Positions 7,892 to 15,489 of a stretch of DNA of 29,290 nucleotides are shown piece by piece. The DNA comes from Prevotella sp. Lineage in GTDB: Bacteria; Bacteroidota; Bacteroidia; Bacteroidales; Bacteroidaceae. A model generated the notes under the pieces. It searched no databases and had not been told where the DNA came from. It was given only the letters and a program-made list of their open reading frames with translations. Positions within the stretch are counted from its first letter, which is position 1, and each line of letters opens with the position of its first letter. Both the position numbers and the translations under genes were made by a program. The DNA lies in assembly GCA_003447235.1 (NCBI GenBank), contig DLZV01000021.1, forward strand, positions 128,014-157,303, given 5' to 3'.

Positions 7892-7949
7892 GGCCAGAGG
7901 TGGAAACCCCTGACGCAGCTTGTGGGAAGCAAGGGCGCTACAGGCGCGC

Positions 7950-8858
7950 CTACTCCTTGTTCTGCCGTCGAAAGTCGCTGGGTGTCATTCCCGTCAGTTT
8001 CTTGAAAAACTTCGAGAAATGGGCTTGTGAAGAGAATCCGCAGCCGTAGGCTATCTCCTGGAAGGTGTGGGTCGTCAGCATCAGTTCTTGATGGATGCAG
8101 GCCAGCAGGGTGGTGTCGATGATCTGCTTCGGGGTCTTCTCCCCCAGTTTACGGCACACCTGCGAGAGGTAGCGGGGCGAAACGTTAAGGCAGTCGGCAT
8201 AGAACGCCACGTCGCTATTGGTCTTCGCATGCTGCTCCACCGCCGAGACAAACGCCTGGTAGAGTTCCATGCTTCGTCCCTGTGGCTCCGCCGTGCGTGC
8301 CATCATTCCCTTGGCAAACCGTGCGGCCCGCTCCTGTGCCTCCTCGATGGAGAAGTTTTGGCTCAGATAGACCGCCACCGCACTGCAATAGGCGTTTTGT
8401 GCGCCGTGGAGCGTGTGCTGTTGTGGGGCGACGAGCGTACAGAGCGGGATGAGGCGACGCTGGATCTGTTTCAGCACGTCCTCGCCCATCAGTCGGTCGC
8501 CTTTGGCAGAGACCGAAGCAGGGGCATAGACCACGAAGCGCGGACGGTAGCGCAGGATTGCGTCGATGATGACGTCGAGCGTTTCTACCGAACGAATCAA
8601 GCCCACCTTGATCACTTGCGGCTCGATATCGTTGACCACAGCCTCGATCTGGCTGCGGACCACGGCAGCGGGGAGATCGTAGAACTCCTGGATGCCGAGG
8701 GTGTTCTGCACCGTGATGCACGTGATAGCCGACATGGCGTAGCCGCCCAAGGCCGATATGGTCTTCATGTCGGCTTGCACGCCAGAGAGGCCCGTGCCAT
8801 CGGAACCCGTTATCGTCAGTATCGTGCTGCTCTCTTTCACGCATGCAAAGGAACGCAT
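7950..8858 (-). CDS. Degenerate ThiD/PdxK-like kinase domain fused to an AraC-type DNA-binding domain
   Basis: The 302-residue protein has two parts. Residues about 10-188 resemble hydroxymethylpyrimidine/pyridoxine kinases (ThiD/PdxK, ribokinase-like fold): LTITGSDGTGLSGVQADMK, AITCITVQNT, PQVIKVGL. Key pieces are changed: the usual DPVM strand is YAPA, the TPN segment is APQ, the catalytic GTGC/GTGD loop is GAQN (residues 152-155), and about 60-70 residues normally between these two segments are missing. Residues about 213-300 are an AraC-family pair of helix-turn-helix motifs (ADCLNVSPRYLSQVCRKLG, then EIAYGCGFSSQAHFSKFFK). I infer a transcription factor that uses the dead kinase fold to sense a B6 or pyrimidine compound; pdxST immediately downstream on the same strand is the obvious target. 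The start is uncertain: an ATG at 8858 and a GTG at 8840 are both possible. No kinase activity is expected. Confidence 0.85.
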   Translation of the reverse strand: MRSFACVKESSTILTITGSDGTGLSGVQADMKTISALGGYAMSAITCITVQNTLGIQEFYDLPAAVVRSQIEAVVNDIEPQVIKVGLIRSVETLDVIIDAILRYRPRFVVYAPASVSAKGDRLMGEDVLKQIQRRLIPLCTLVAPQQHTLHGAQNAYCSAVAVYLSQNFSIEEAQERAARFAKGMMARTAEPQGRSMELYQAFVSAVEQHAKTNSDVAFYADCLNVSPRYLSQVCRKLGEKTPKQIIDTTLLACIHQELMLTTHTFQEIAYGCGFSSQAHFSKFFKKLTGMTPSDFRRQNKE

Positions 8859-8970
8859 TTTACTTGAAACGACCTAAAAAAGTTCCCTATTTGACAACGG
8901 AAAAGCACGTTTGGCAAAACTTTCCCCTGCTTTCAGCTCCCTGCTTGTGGCTTTTCTCGCCTTTTCGTAG

Positions 8971-8979
8971 TAACTTTGC
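8971..8979 (+). promoter_or_regulatory. -7 element of the tcdA promoter
   Basis: TAACTTTGC is a full match to TAnnTTTGC, 23 bases before the tcdA ATG. A TTG at 8945-8947 is a possible -33 element with long spacing. Because transcription would start near 8986, an in-frame TTG at 8976 cannot be the start codon. Confidence 0.6.
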
Positions 8980-9002
8980 AGCGAGAAAGTGATAAGCCAA
9001 CG

Positions 9003-9800
9003 ATGCAGAAACAATTTTCAAGAACCCAGTTGCTCTTGGGGCGTCCTGCGCTCGAGACGCTCGCTGCCAGTAGAGTAGCAGTCTTTGGCGTGGGCGGCGT
9101 GGGCGGTTATGTCGTCGAGGTACTGGCCAGGAGCGGTGTGGGTGCCATTGACGTGATCGACAACGACCGTGTCTGTGTGACCAATGTCAACCGCCAGTTG
9201 CTCGCCACCCTGCCTACGGTGGGTCGTGCCAAGGTCGATGTGGCTGAGGAGCGTATCCATGCCATCAATCCCGACTGTGTGGTGCGCAAACTGCCGATGT
9301 TCTACCTCCCGACGCGGGCGGACGAGATAGACCTTGTCCAATACAACTATGTCGTGGATTGCATCGACACGGTGACGGCGAAGCTCGACCTGATCCGTCG
9401 CTGCCATGCTCTCGGCGTGCCCCATCTGTGCTGTCTGGGAGCAGCCTTCAAGCTCGATGCTACGCAGTTTGAGGTGACCGACCTCTTCAAGACTATCAAC
9501 GATCCGCTCGCCAAGGTGCTGCGCAAGAAGCTCCGCAAGGAGAATATCCGCCATGTGAAGGTGGTCTATAGTCCGGAACTTCCCTTGGAGGGCTTTCCGC
9601 AGGAGGAGACAGACTGTGCGTTTCGGGCGCGCTGCCCAGAGGCCGACCAGCAGCGTTGTGGGTCGGAGCAGGGAGTCCCGGCCTCCAACGCATGGGTGCC
9701 TGCCGTGGAGGGACTCATCGCAGGGGGCGAGGTGGTGAAAGATCTCATCGCACGGGCAGGAACCCTGCGTGTTGCCCCCACAGAAGGGACGGAGGCATAG
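9003..9800 (+). CDS. tcdA: tRNA threonylcarbamoyladenosine dehydratase
   Basis: TcdA (CsdL/YgdL), an E1/ThiF-like enzyme, uses ATP to cyclise t6A37 of tRNAs to ct6A. The 265-residue protein has the nucleotide-binding FGVGGVGGYVVEVLARSGVG near residue 25, then DNDRVCVTNVNRQ, which supplies the ATP-contacting Asp, Asn and Arg residues, and the VDCIDTVTAKLDLI strand. The C-terminal part contains several cysteines (DCAFRARCPEADQQRC), unusual in density but with no zinc pattern I can name. The ATG at 9003 starts a typical family N-terminus (RTQLLLG). It is divergent from the kinase-AraC gene. The zinc dehydrogenase follows 75 bases later, possibly in the same transcript. Confidence 0.88.
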   Translation: MQKQFSRTQLLLGRPALETLAASRVAVFGVGGVGGYVVEVLARSGVGAIDVIDNDRVCVTNVNRQLLATLPTVGRAKVDVAEERIHAINPDCVVRKLPMFYLPTRADEIDLVQYNYVVDCIDTVTAKLDLIRRCHALGVPHLCCLGAAFKLDATQFEVTDLFKTINDPLAKVLRKKLRKENIRHVKVVYSPELPLEGFPQEETDCAFRARCPEADQQRCGSEQGVPASNAWVPAVEGLIAGGEVVKDLIARAGTLRVAPTEGTEA

Positions 9801-9875
9801 CGACGGGTGGCCACGGTCCTCAAAGACTGCCAGGAGGGCAATCAGTAGTAATGACCATAGAGATAATCCATCAAG

Positions 9876-10913
9876 ATGAAAGCATATACTTATATAGAAA
9901 AAGGAAAGTTTGCCCTGACGGACAAACCGAGACCGACGATACAGGAGCCCACCGACGCCATTGTGCGCGTGACCTTGGGAAGCATCTGCTCCAGTGACCT
10001 TCATATCAAGCACGGAAGTGTGCCAAGGGCGGTGCCGGGCATCACCGTGGGCCACGAGATGGTCGGCGTGGTGGAAGAGACGGGTGCTGACGTCAGGGGC
10101 GTGAAGGTCGGCGACCGCGTGACGGTCAATGTGGAGACCTTCTGTGGCGAATGCTACTTCTGCCGACACGGCTATGTCAACAACTGCACCTCGCCCCATG
10201 GCGGCTGGGCTTTGGGATGCCGTATCGACGGTGGACAGACGGAGTATGTGCGTGTGCCGCTGGCCTCGCAGGGATTGAACCGCATTCCCGATGGTGTGAC
10301 CGACGAACAGGCGTTGTTGGTCGGCGACGTGCTGGCTACAGGCTTCTGGGCGGCACGCATCAGCGAGATCACGGAGGAGGACACCGTCCTCATCATCGGG
10401 GCTGGCCCTACGGGCCTCTGCGCCCTGCTCTGCGTGATGCTGCATCGGCCACGGCGCATCATCGTCTGTGAAGCGTCGGCAGCGCGCCGCGACTTTGTGC
10501 GATCCCACTATCCCGACGTCTTGCTCACCACGCCCGAGGAGTGTGAGGCAATGGTCAAGGTCCATAGCGACCATGGTGGAGCTGACCGTGTGCTGGAAGT
10601 GGCGGGCGCCAAGGACTCCTTCCGTCTGGCTTGGCGGTGTGCGCGTCCCAATGCCATCGTCACGATCGTAGCCCTCTATGACGAGCCACAGGTGCTCCCC
10701 CTGCCCGATATGTATGGCAAGAACTTGACCTTTAAGACAGGAGGTGTGGATGGGTGCGACTGCGAGGAGACGCTCCGGCTGATAGCGCAGGGAAAGATCG
10801 ACACCACGCCGCTCATCACCCATCGCTTCCCGCTCGCCGAGATAGAAAAGGCCTACCGCCTCTTTGAGAACAGGGAGGACGGAGTGATCAAGGTGGCTAT
10901 CTATAATGAATAG
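9876..10913 (+). CDS. Zinc-dependent alcohol dehydrogenase (MDR family)
   Basis: This 345-residue medium-chain dehydrogenase has catalytic zinc ligands Cys38 (SICSSD), His60 and Glu61 (GHE), a structural zinc site formed by Cys90, Cys93, Cys96 and Cys104 (CGECYFCRHGYVNNC), and the nucleotide-binding IIGAGPTGL at residues 173-181. The set of motifs and the LVGDVLATGFWAA segment resemble threonine dehydrogenase-like and isopropanol/butanediol dehydrogenase-like enzymes. It probably oxidises or reduces a secondary alcohol or polyol with NAD(P) in the cytosol; the substrate cannot be told. It lies behind tcdA without an obvious promoter of its own, and a strong promoter for the efflux locus starts just after its stop. 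Confidence 0.88.
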   Translation: MKAYTYIEKGKFALTDKPRPTIQEPTDAIVRVTLGSICSSDLHIKHGSVPRAVPGITVGHEMVGVVEETGADVRGVKVGDRVTVNVETFCGECYFCRHGYVNNCTSPHGGWALGCRIDGGQTEYVRVPLASQGLNRIPDGVTDEQALLVGDVLATGFWAARISEITEEDTVLIIGAGPTGLCALLCVMLHRPRRIIVCEASAARRDFVRSHYPDVLLTTPEECEAMVKVHSDHGGADRVLEVAGAKDSFRLAWRCARPNAIVTIVALYDEPQVLPLPDMYGKNLTFKTGGVDGCDCEETLRLIAQGKIDTTPLITHRFPLAEIEKAYRLFENREDGVIKVAIYNE

Positions 10914-10941
10914 GCAGGCTGATATTTTTTCCTCATTTTTC

Positions 10942-10974
10942 TTTGCGTGTTTGTTGAAAAACTCGTACCTTTGC
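10942..10974 (+). promoter_or_regulatory. Strong-looking promoter of the efflux locus
   Basis: A -33 TTTG at 10942-10945 and a -7 TACCTTTGC at 10966-10974 are separated by 20 bases, close to the Bacteroidetes consensus. This is the best promoter match in the window. Transcription should start near 10981, more than 300 bases before the first long gene. Confidence 0.72.
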
Positions 10975-10980
10975 AACCGT

Positions 10981-11287
10981 TTTCAAGCAAGTAAAGCCTC
11001 TTGTAACTTATCAGTTTTACGTTTGGAGTGAAATTAGGCGGACAATGGAGTCCTCGCTGCTTTAGGAAACGTCCTTTATGATTCAGGGCAAGTTACAGAC
11101 ATCGCAAAGTTATTCTTTTCGGGTAAACAACAAGGTACACAGATTTCACAGTTGGGGAGTTTGTGTACAGATATAGTGTGTGCTTGTGTGTAGGAGTGTC
11201 CGTCGTTGTTAGGCGGACGCTAACTTGTGCATAAGCACTCCATGTTTTGGCCATCCATGTGATGGCAGTTGATAATCAAACCTTTTT
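10981..11287 (+). promoter_or_regulatory. Long structured leader upstream of tolC
   Basis: About 307 bases without a long gene. It contains a perfect 7-bp stem GTACACA (11135-11141)/TGTGTAC (11162-11168); GTGTCCG (11196-11202) facing CGGACGC (11214-11220); a GTGC-ATAA-GCAC hairpin (11227-11238); and GGAGTG (11193-11198) complementary to CACTCC (11236-11241), which competes with the former stem. An 8-base complement TGTAACTT/AAGTTACA spans roughly 11002-11097, and TTAGGCGGAC occurs twice. It does not match a riboswitch or RNA family I recognise. It could be a cis-regulatory leader or a separate small RNA. Confidence 0.5.
11078..11176 (+). CDS. Possible 32-residue leader peptide ORF
   Basis: An ATG at 11078 opens a 32-codon frame ending in TAG at 11174, preceded by an AGGAAA stretch 10-15 bases upstream. 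The product would be basic and polar (ending in HSWGVCVQI) with no signal peptide or transmembrane helix. It overlaps the GTACACA/TGTGTAC hairpin, so translation would affect that fold. A chance open frame of this length is quite possible. Confidence 0.2.
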   Translation: MIQGKLQTSQSYSFRVNNKVHRFHSWGVCVQI

Positions 11288-12618
11288 ATGAAGCAGACAA
11301 TGAAAATTTGGGCTGTGACCCTTGTGGGCATGGCCTCGGTCTTTGTGCCCTCTGCGCTATGGGGACAAAACCAAAGATTGACAGGACAGCTCCAGCAACT
11401 CTTTGATTGTGCGGAGCAAAACAACGCCTCGCTGATAAGGATGCGTGCCGCTATAGCGACGGCAGAGGCAGGGGAGGAGACTGCACGTCTAGCCCAGCTC
11501 CCCGACGTAGAGGCGCAACTCTCCATCTCCTATCTGGGTGATGCTCGCTTGTGGAATCGCACGTTTGGCGAGTCCATGGCCGCGCCGATGCCACATTTTG
11601 GTAACAACTTCCTGCTGCGTGCCGAGCAGGTGGTATATTCGGGGGAGCCATCACTTGTGGCATACGACTGGCTGAGCAACAAACCAAGATGCTCCGTCTC
11701 TCTGCCGACGAGCAGCGCCAGCGGGTACGTTTTCTCTTGGTCGGCCTCTACCTCCAGCTTCATAGCCTCCGCCATCAGGAGACGGTCTATGCCACCAACC
11801 GCGAACTGGCTCTTCGGTAGATCGAACTCATGAACCATCGTCGCGAGCAGGGGGTCTCCCTGCGCAACGACATCACCCGCTACGAGCTGCAACTGCAGCA
11901 GATAGCCCTGGGACAGACCACGGTCAGCGACCGACAGAGTGTCTTGACGAAGCGGTTGCGAACGGCCTTGGGCACGGATAGCGTGCCGCTGTCGATGCTC
12001 TCCGATGATGCTTTCGAGGGTGTGGGAATGGCTGTCGGCAGCGAGGAGGACTGGTTGCGGTTGGCCTGGGAGCAACACAAGACGTTGCAGCGGTCGGCCT
12101 TGGCGGTGGACATCAGCCTCACGCAAGAGCGCCTTGTGGAGGCGGAGCGTTACCCACAGGTGGCGCTGGTGGCGGAAGACCATCTCGACGGCCCGATCAC
12201 CATCGAGGTGCCACCCATCAACAAGAACTTGAACTATTGGTTTGTTGGCATCGGCGTGCGCTACAACCTGGCGTCGCTCTACAAGACGAAGCGCAAGGTG
12301 CAGCAAGCAAAAAGAGCCACGGCCGAGGCGCAGACACAACTCACGGTGGCGCAGCAGACGATCGGCGACGACGTGCATGCCGCCTATGTTGACTTGGGCA
12401 CGGCGCGATCGGAACTGCAGACACGCCGGAAGGCCGTGCAGCTTGCGACGGAAAACTACGAGGTGGTGGGAAAACGCTATAAGAACGGACTGGCCCTCAT
12501 CACCGATATGACCGATGCGGCCAACGTCAAACTGGAGGCGGAGTTGGCCCTGGTCAGCGCGCGCATCAACTTGGCCTATTGCTATTATCGGTTGAAATAT
12601 GCCTGCCAATGCTTGTAG
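11288..12618 (+). pseudogene. TolC-family outer-membrane efflux protein, broken by frameshift and nonsense codon
   Basis: The gene starts with a signal peptide (MKIWAVTLVGMASVFVPSALWGQ) and reads as a TolC/OMF protein up to RAEQVVYSG. There a run of five Gs (11641-11645) appears one base short: the downstream sequence continues as a good TolC protein only in the shifted frame (GAITCGIRLAEQQTKML, RVRFLLVGLYLQLHSLRHQE). In that restored frame a TAG at 11818-11820 interrupts ELALR-stop-IELMNHRREQG, where a CAG glutamine codon would be expected. The rest (ITRYELQLQQIALGQTTVSD, to YCYYRLKYACQCL) is intact to 12618. With one G added and TAG read as Gln the product would be 443 residues, normal for the family. 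Two independent lesions argue for a true pseudogene. It would have been the outer-membrane channel for the EmrAB-like pump downstream. Confidence 0.85.
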
Positions 12619-12699
12619 GCAATGTCCTCTGCAGTACAAAGAAAATCCTGCTGGCCGTATTTTCAAAGGCCGGTATGTCATGAACAATAATAAACAATT

Positions 12700-13725
12700 A
12701 TGAAAAAAACAACGATACTTCGCAGTTTCTACAATCTCATCGTCCTGCTGCTGCTTGCTGCAGGCGTCTATCTGGTCGTCAACCATTTCGTCCATTTTGG
12801 TGACGGGGAATTTACGGACAATGCCACCGTGCAGCGACAGATCACTCCTGTCAACACGCGTGTCTCTGGATTTATCAAGGAGATACGTTTCGAGGAGTTT
12901 CAGCAGGTGCACAAAGGCGACACGCTGGTCATCATCGAGGATAGCGAATTTCGCTTGCGTCTGGCCCAGGCTGAGGCCGACTTGGCCAATGCCTTGGCTG
13001 GCAAGGAGGTGACTGCCACGGGTATGCAGACTACCGACCAAAGCATTCGTGTGGCTGACGCGGGCATAGAGGAGGCAAGGGTGCAACTGGACAACGCCCG
13101 CCGCGAGGAGGAGCGCTACGCCCAGTTGTTGAAGGATGACGCGGTCACACCGCAGCAGTATGATCAGGTACACACAGCCTATCTTGCCGCACAGGCCCGC
13201 TACGAGCAGGCTACTCGGAGCATAGGAACGCTCTCCTCTGCGAAGCAGGAGCAGGGACACCGCGTCAAGCAGAACAAGGCGGGTATAGACCTGGCCCGAT
13301 CGCAAGTGAGGATGGCCCGACTCAATCTCTCCTACACGGTGCTCACGGCTACCGCCGACGGCGTGGTGGGCAAGAAGCAGATCCACGAAGGACAACTGGT
13401 GCAGCCGGGACAGACGCTGGTCGATATTGTTGATAACACCGACCTGTGGGTGGTAGCCAATTTCCGGGAGACGCAGATGCCTCATATCTCTGTGGGAAGA
13501 AAGGTGCGGATGACGGCTGATGCCGTGCCAGGCGTGGTGTTCTGGGGTACCGTGGAGCGCATCAGCGATGCTACGGGATCGGCCTTCTCGCTCATTCCGC
13601 AAGACAATGCCACGGGCAATTTCGTCAAGGTGGAGCAGCGCATTCCTGTGCGGATTCGCTTCAAATCGCGTCAGAACATCCAACGCCTGCGGGCTGGGAT
13701 GAACATGGAGTGTACTATCCTCTAA
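12700..13725 (+). CDS. EmrA/HlyD-family membrane fusion (periplasmic adaptor) protein
   Basis: The 341-residue protein has a single N-terminal membrane anchor (about residues 12-30, LIVLLLLAAGVYLVV), then the biotinyl-lipoyl-like half motif TPVNTRVSGFIKEIRF, an alpha-helical hairpin region (about 95-200, rich in Glu, Ala, Gln), the second half motif TATADGVVGKKQIHEGQLVQ, and a beta-barrel part. This is the layout of EmrA, which links an inner-membrane MFS exporter to an outer-membrane TolC channel. It is intact even though the tolC gene 81 bases upstream is broken, and it is followed after 13 bases by the MFS gene. The gap before it contains a small GGCC-based inverted repeat. Confidence 0.9.
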   Translation: MKKTTILRSFYNLIVLLLLAAGVYLVVNHFVHFGDGEFTDNATVQRQITPVNTRVSGFIKEIRFEEFQQVHKGDTLVIIEDSEFRLRLAQAEADLANALAGKEVTATGMQTTDQSIRVADAGIEEARVQLDNARREEERYAQLLKDDAVTPQQYDQVHTAYLAAQARYEQATRSIGTLSSAKQEQGHRVKQNKAGIDLARSQVRMARLNLSYTVLTATADGVVGKKQIHEGQLVQPGQTLVDIVDNTDLWVVANFRETQMPHISVGRKVRMTADAVPGVVFWGTVERISDATGSAFSLIPQDNATGNFVKVEQRIPVRIRFKSRQNIQRLRAGMNMECTIL

Positions 13726-13738
13726 CGACCATTGTGCT

Positions 13739-15391
13739 ATGACAGAAAAGAAAACAGGTGGAGGCGGGCCCCCGATGGTCTTCAGCATGCCGATGTTCTA
13801 CGACTGGATCCCCCGCTGCATCCGTCCGTGGCTATATATAGTACTGGCCTTCTGTTTCCAGTTTTCCAACGGCATGTACCTTGGCGCGATGAATCAGGTC
13901 GTCGGCCAGTGGGGGGTGATGCGCGAGGACGTACAGATGTGTCTCTATGCCACGCTCACGGGGATGGCCCTCTACTTCGTCGTCTTGTTTCGCATGAAGT
14001 TTCGCTTCACCAACCAGAAGCTTTTGATGAGTTCCGCCCTCATCATCTTCCTTTGTCAATGGTTGGCTACGCTGCGTCTTCCCCTTCCTTTGCTTTGGGG
14101 GCTCTGTGTGGTTTGTGGCATGGCGAAGATACAAGGCACGTTTGAGTGTATGTCGAACATCCAACTCTGGATGACTCCCAAGCGCGATTTCGGTGTCTTC
14201 TTTCCTTTGCTCCATATCATCCTGCTTGTCTCTATAGAATACTCGGGCTTTTTGGCTGCATGGTTTGCCTATGAGATGCATTGGGAGTATATGCACTATT
14301 TCGTTATGTTGCTCATGCTACTGGTGCTTCTGGTCCAGGCGGCACTTACCCGTCCAGTCCACGCGATGCCCAAGATAGTGCCCCTACGTGGTATCGACTG
14401 GTTGGGTGGTGTGCTCTGGATGGCATTGTTTCTTCAGTCGGCTTGGTTGCTCTGCTATGGCGACTGGCTCGACTGGTGGCACTCTCCCCAGTTTCGCCTG
14501 GTCTGCGGCACGTCGATCATCACCTTTGCCGTCTGCTTGCAGCGCATGCTCTTCCATCCCCATCCGTTCTATGAGCCAGCCATGTGGCGTTATCCCAATG
14601 TGGTGCCGATTATCCTTCTCATCGGCGTGGTGGAGGCCTTGTTTTCCTGCGAGCATGTGCTGGAGATGGTCTATTACGAGGAGGTGATGCACTATGACGA
14701 CTTGACCACAGAAACCTTAGCCCAATGGTCGCTTCCGGGCATCCTTGGAGGCTGTTTGGTCAGCTTGGGGTGGCTGAAACTGATGCGTTGGAACGTGTAT
14801 AAACTCATTGCCTTCGGGCTGATGTTTTTCTCCCTCTATGTGGGTGGATACTATGTCTTGCTCGACAGTGGGCTGAGTATCGAGATGCTCCGCATACCGC
14901 TGATGTGTCGTGGATTCTCCTATGCCGTCCTCTGTATCGCCTTCATGTGGTGTCTGCACGAGATGATGTCGTTTGAGCATTTCTTCCAAGCACTCTCGAT
15001 ATTCAATGTCCTGCACATGTTTGTGGGAGGGCTGGTGGGTGCTGCGCTCCACTCCTACGGCATGAAATACTACATGGCCGATGGTTTTGCCCGTTGCTCC
15101 CAGTATATGGACCGTGTGCGGATGTCTGCCTCTCCGGCCGATTTTTCCTCTGTCGTCTCGCGTTTGGTGGAAGGCGTGATGGCACAAAGCATCAAGATCC
15201 TCTTCGGGTGGACCTTGCTTGCTGGGTTGTTCTTCGCCCTGCTGATGTTGCTTTGGGACATACCGATGGTGCGCCACCAGATCAAGCATATCCCCTCATG
15301 GCCGCGTGTGGGCATGGGGGTGTGGCGTGGCTACCGTCGTCAGCAGAAGTTGCATCGCTTGCGCGTAATGCGGAGAGAGGCGGCGAAATAA
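13739..15391 (+). CDS. EmrB-like MFS exporter (DHA2-type)
   Basis: This 550-residue polytopic protein has about 14 hydrophobic segments, the number expected for the DHA2 drug/H+ antiporter branch of the major facilitator superfamily, with a soluble basic C-terminus (GYRRQQKLHRLRVMRREAAK). It resembles the divergent Bacteroidetes MFS proteins that sit behind an EmrA-like adaptor; I did not find the classical DHA2 motif C clearly. Together with the adaptor upstream it should export a drug, bile compound or fatty acid from the inner membrane through a TolC channel, which must now be supplied from elsewhere. Assignment rests on topology and context as much as on motifs. Confidence 0.78.
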   Translation: MTEKKTGGGGPPMVFSMPMFYDWIPRCIRPWLYIVLAFCFQFSNGMYLGAMNQVVGQWGVMREDVQMCLYATLTGMALYFVVLFRMKFRFTNQKLLMSSALIIFLCQWLATLRLPLPLLWGLCVVCGMAKIQGTFECMSNIQLWMTPKRDFGVFFPLLHIILLVSIEYSGFLAAWFAYEMHWEYMHYFVMLLMLLVLLVQAALTRPVHAMPKIVPLRGIDWLGGVLWMALFLQSAWLLCYGDWLDWWHSPQFRLVCGTSIITFAVCLQRMLFHPHPFYEPAMWRYPNVVPIILLIGVVEALFSCEHVLEMVYYEEVMHYDDLTTETLAQWSLPGILGGCLVSLGWLKLMRWNVYKLIAFGLMFFSLYVGGYYVLLDSGLSIEMLRIPLMCRGFSYAVLCIAFMWCLHEMMSFEHFFQALSIFNVLHMFVGGLVGAALHSYGMKYYMADGFARCSQYMDRVRMSASPADFSSVVSRLVEGVMAQSIKILFGWTLLAGLFFALLMLLWDIPMVRHQIKHIPSWPRVGMGVWRGYRRQQKLHRLRVMRREAAK

Positions 15392-15403
15392 TAGTCTCGG
15401 CAG

Positions 15404-15450
15404 AGAAGAAAAAGGAATGGGGACTGACCTCGTCGAGAGGCAGTCCCCAT
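15404..15450 (-). terminator. Rho-independent terminator of recQ
   Basis: Perfect 10-bp arms ATGGGGACTG (15417-15426) and CAGTCCCCAT (15441-15450) enclose a loop that can pair CCTC with GAGG. On the minus strand a T-rich TTCCTTTTTCTTC follows, so it ends the clpP-clpX-recQ transcript, 40 bases past the recQ stop. From the plus side it may also stop the emrB transcript, without a T-tract. Confidence 0.85.
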
Positions 15451-15489
15451 GATGGTAAATGGTGGGTGGAATAGTGCGAGGGTGTCGGC

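Noticed and set aside
7814..7949. Possible riboswitch upstream of pdxS
   Set aside because: I looked for the conserved TPP-type and other known elements and found none; only a short inverted repeat and a weak promoter are visible.
6905..8005. A 366-codon plus-strand open frame opposite pdxS
   Set aside because: It mirrors pdxS, which carries all catalytic residues; the opposite frame has no domain features.
9018..10976. A 652-codon open frame on the minus strand across tcdA and the dehydrogenase
   Set aside because: Same reason: antisense shadow of two well-supported plus-strand genes, no motif, no promoter or ribosome-binding site.
11530..13788. A 752-codon open frame on the minus strand across tolC and emrA
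   Set aside because: It is antisense to genes with clear family motifs, has no recognisable domain, is rich in His, Arg, Leu and Gln, and arises because the GC-rich codon usage of the plus-strand genes leaves few stops in that frame.
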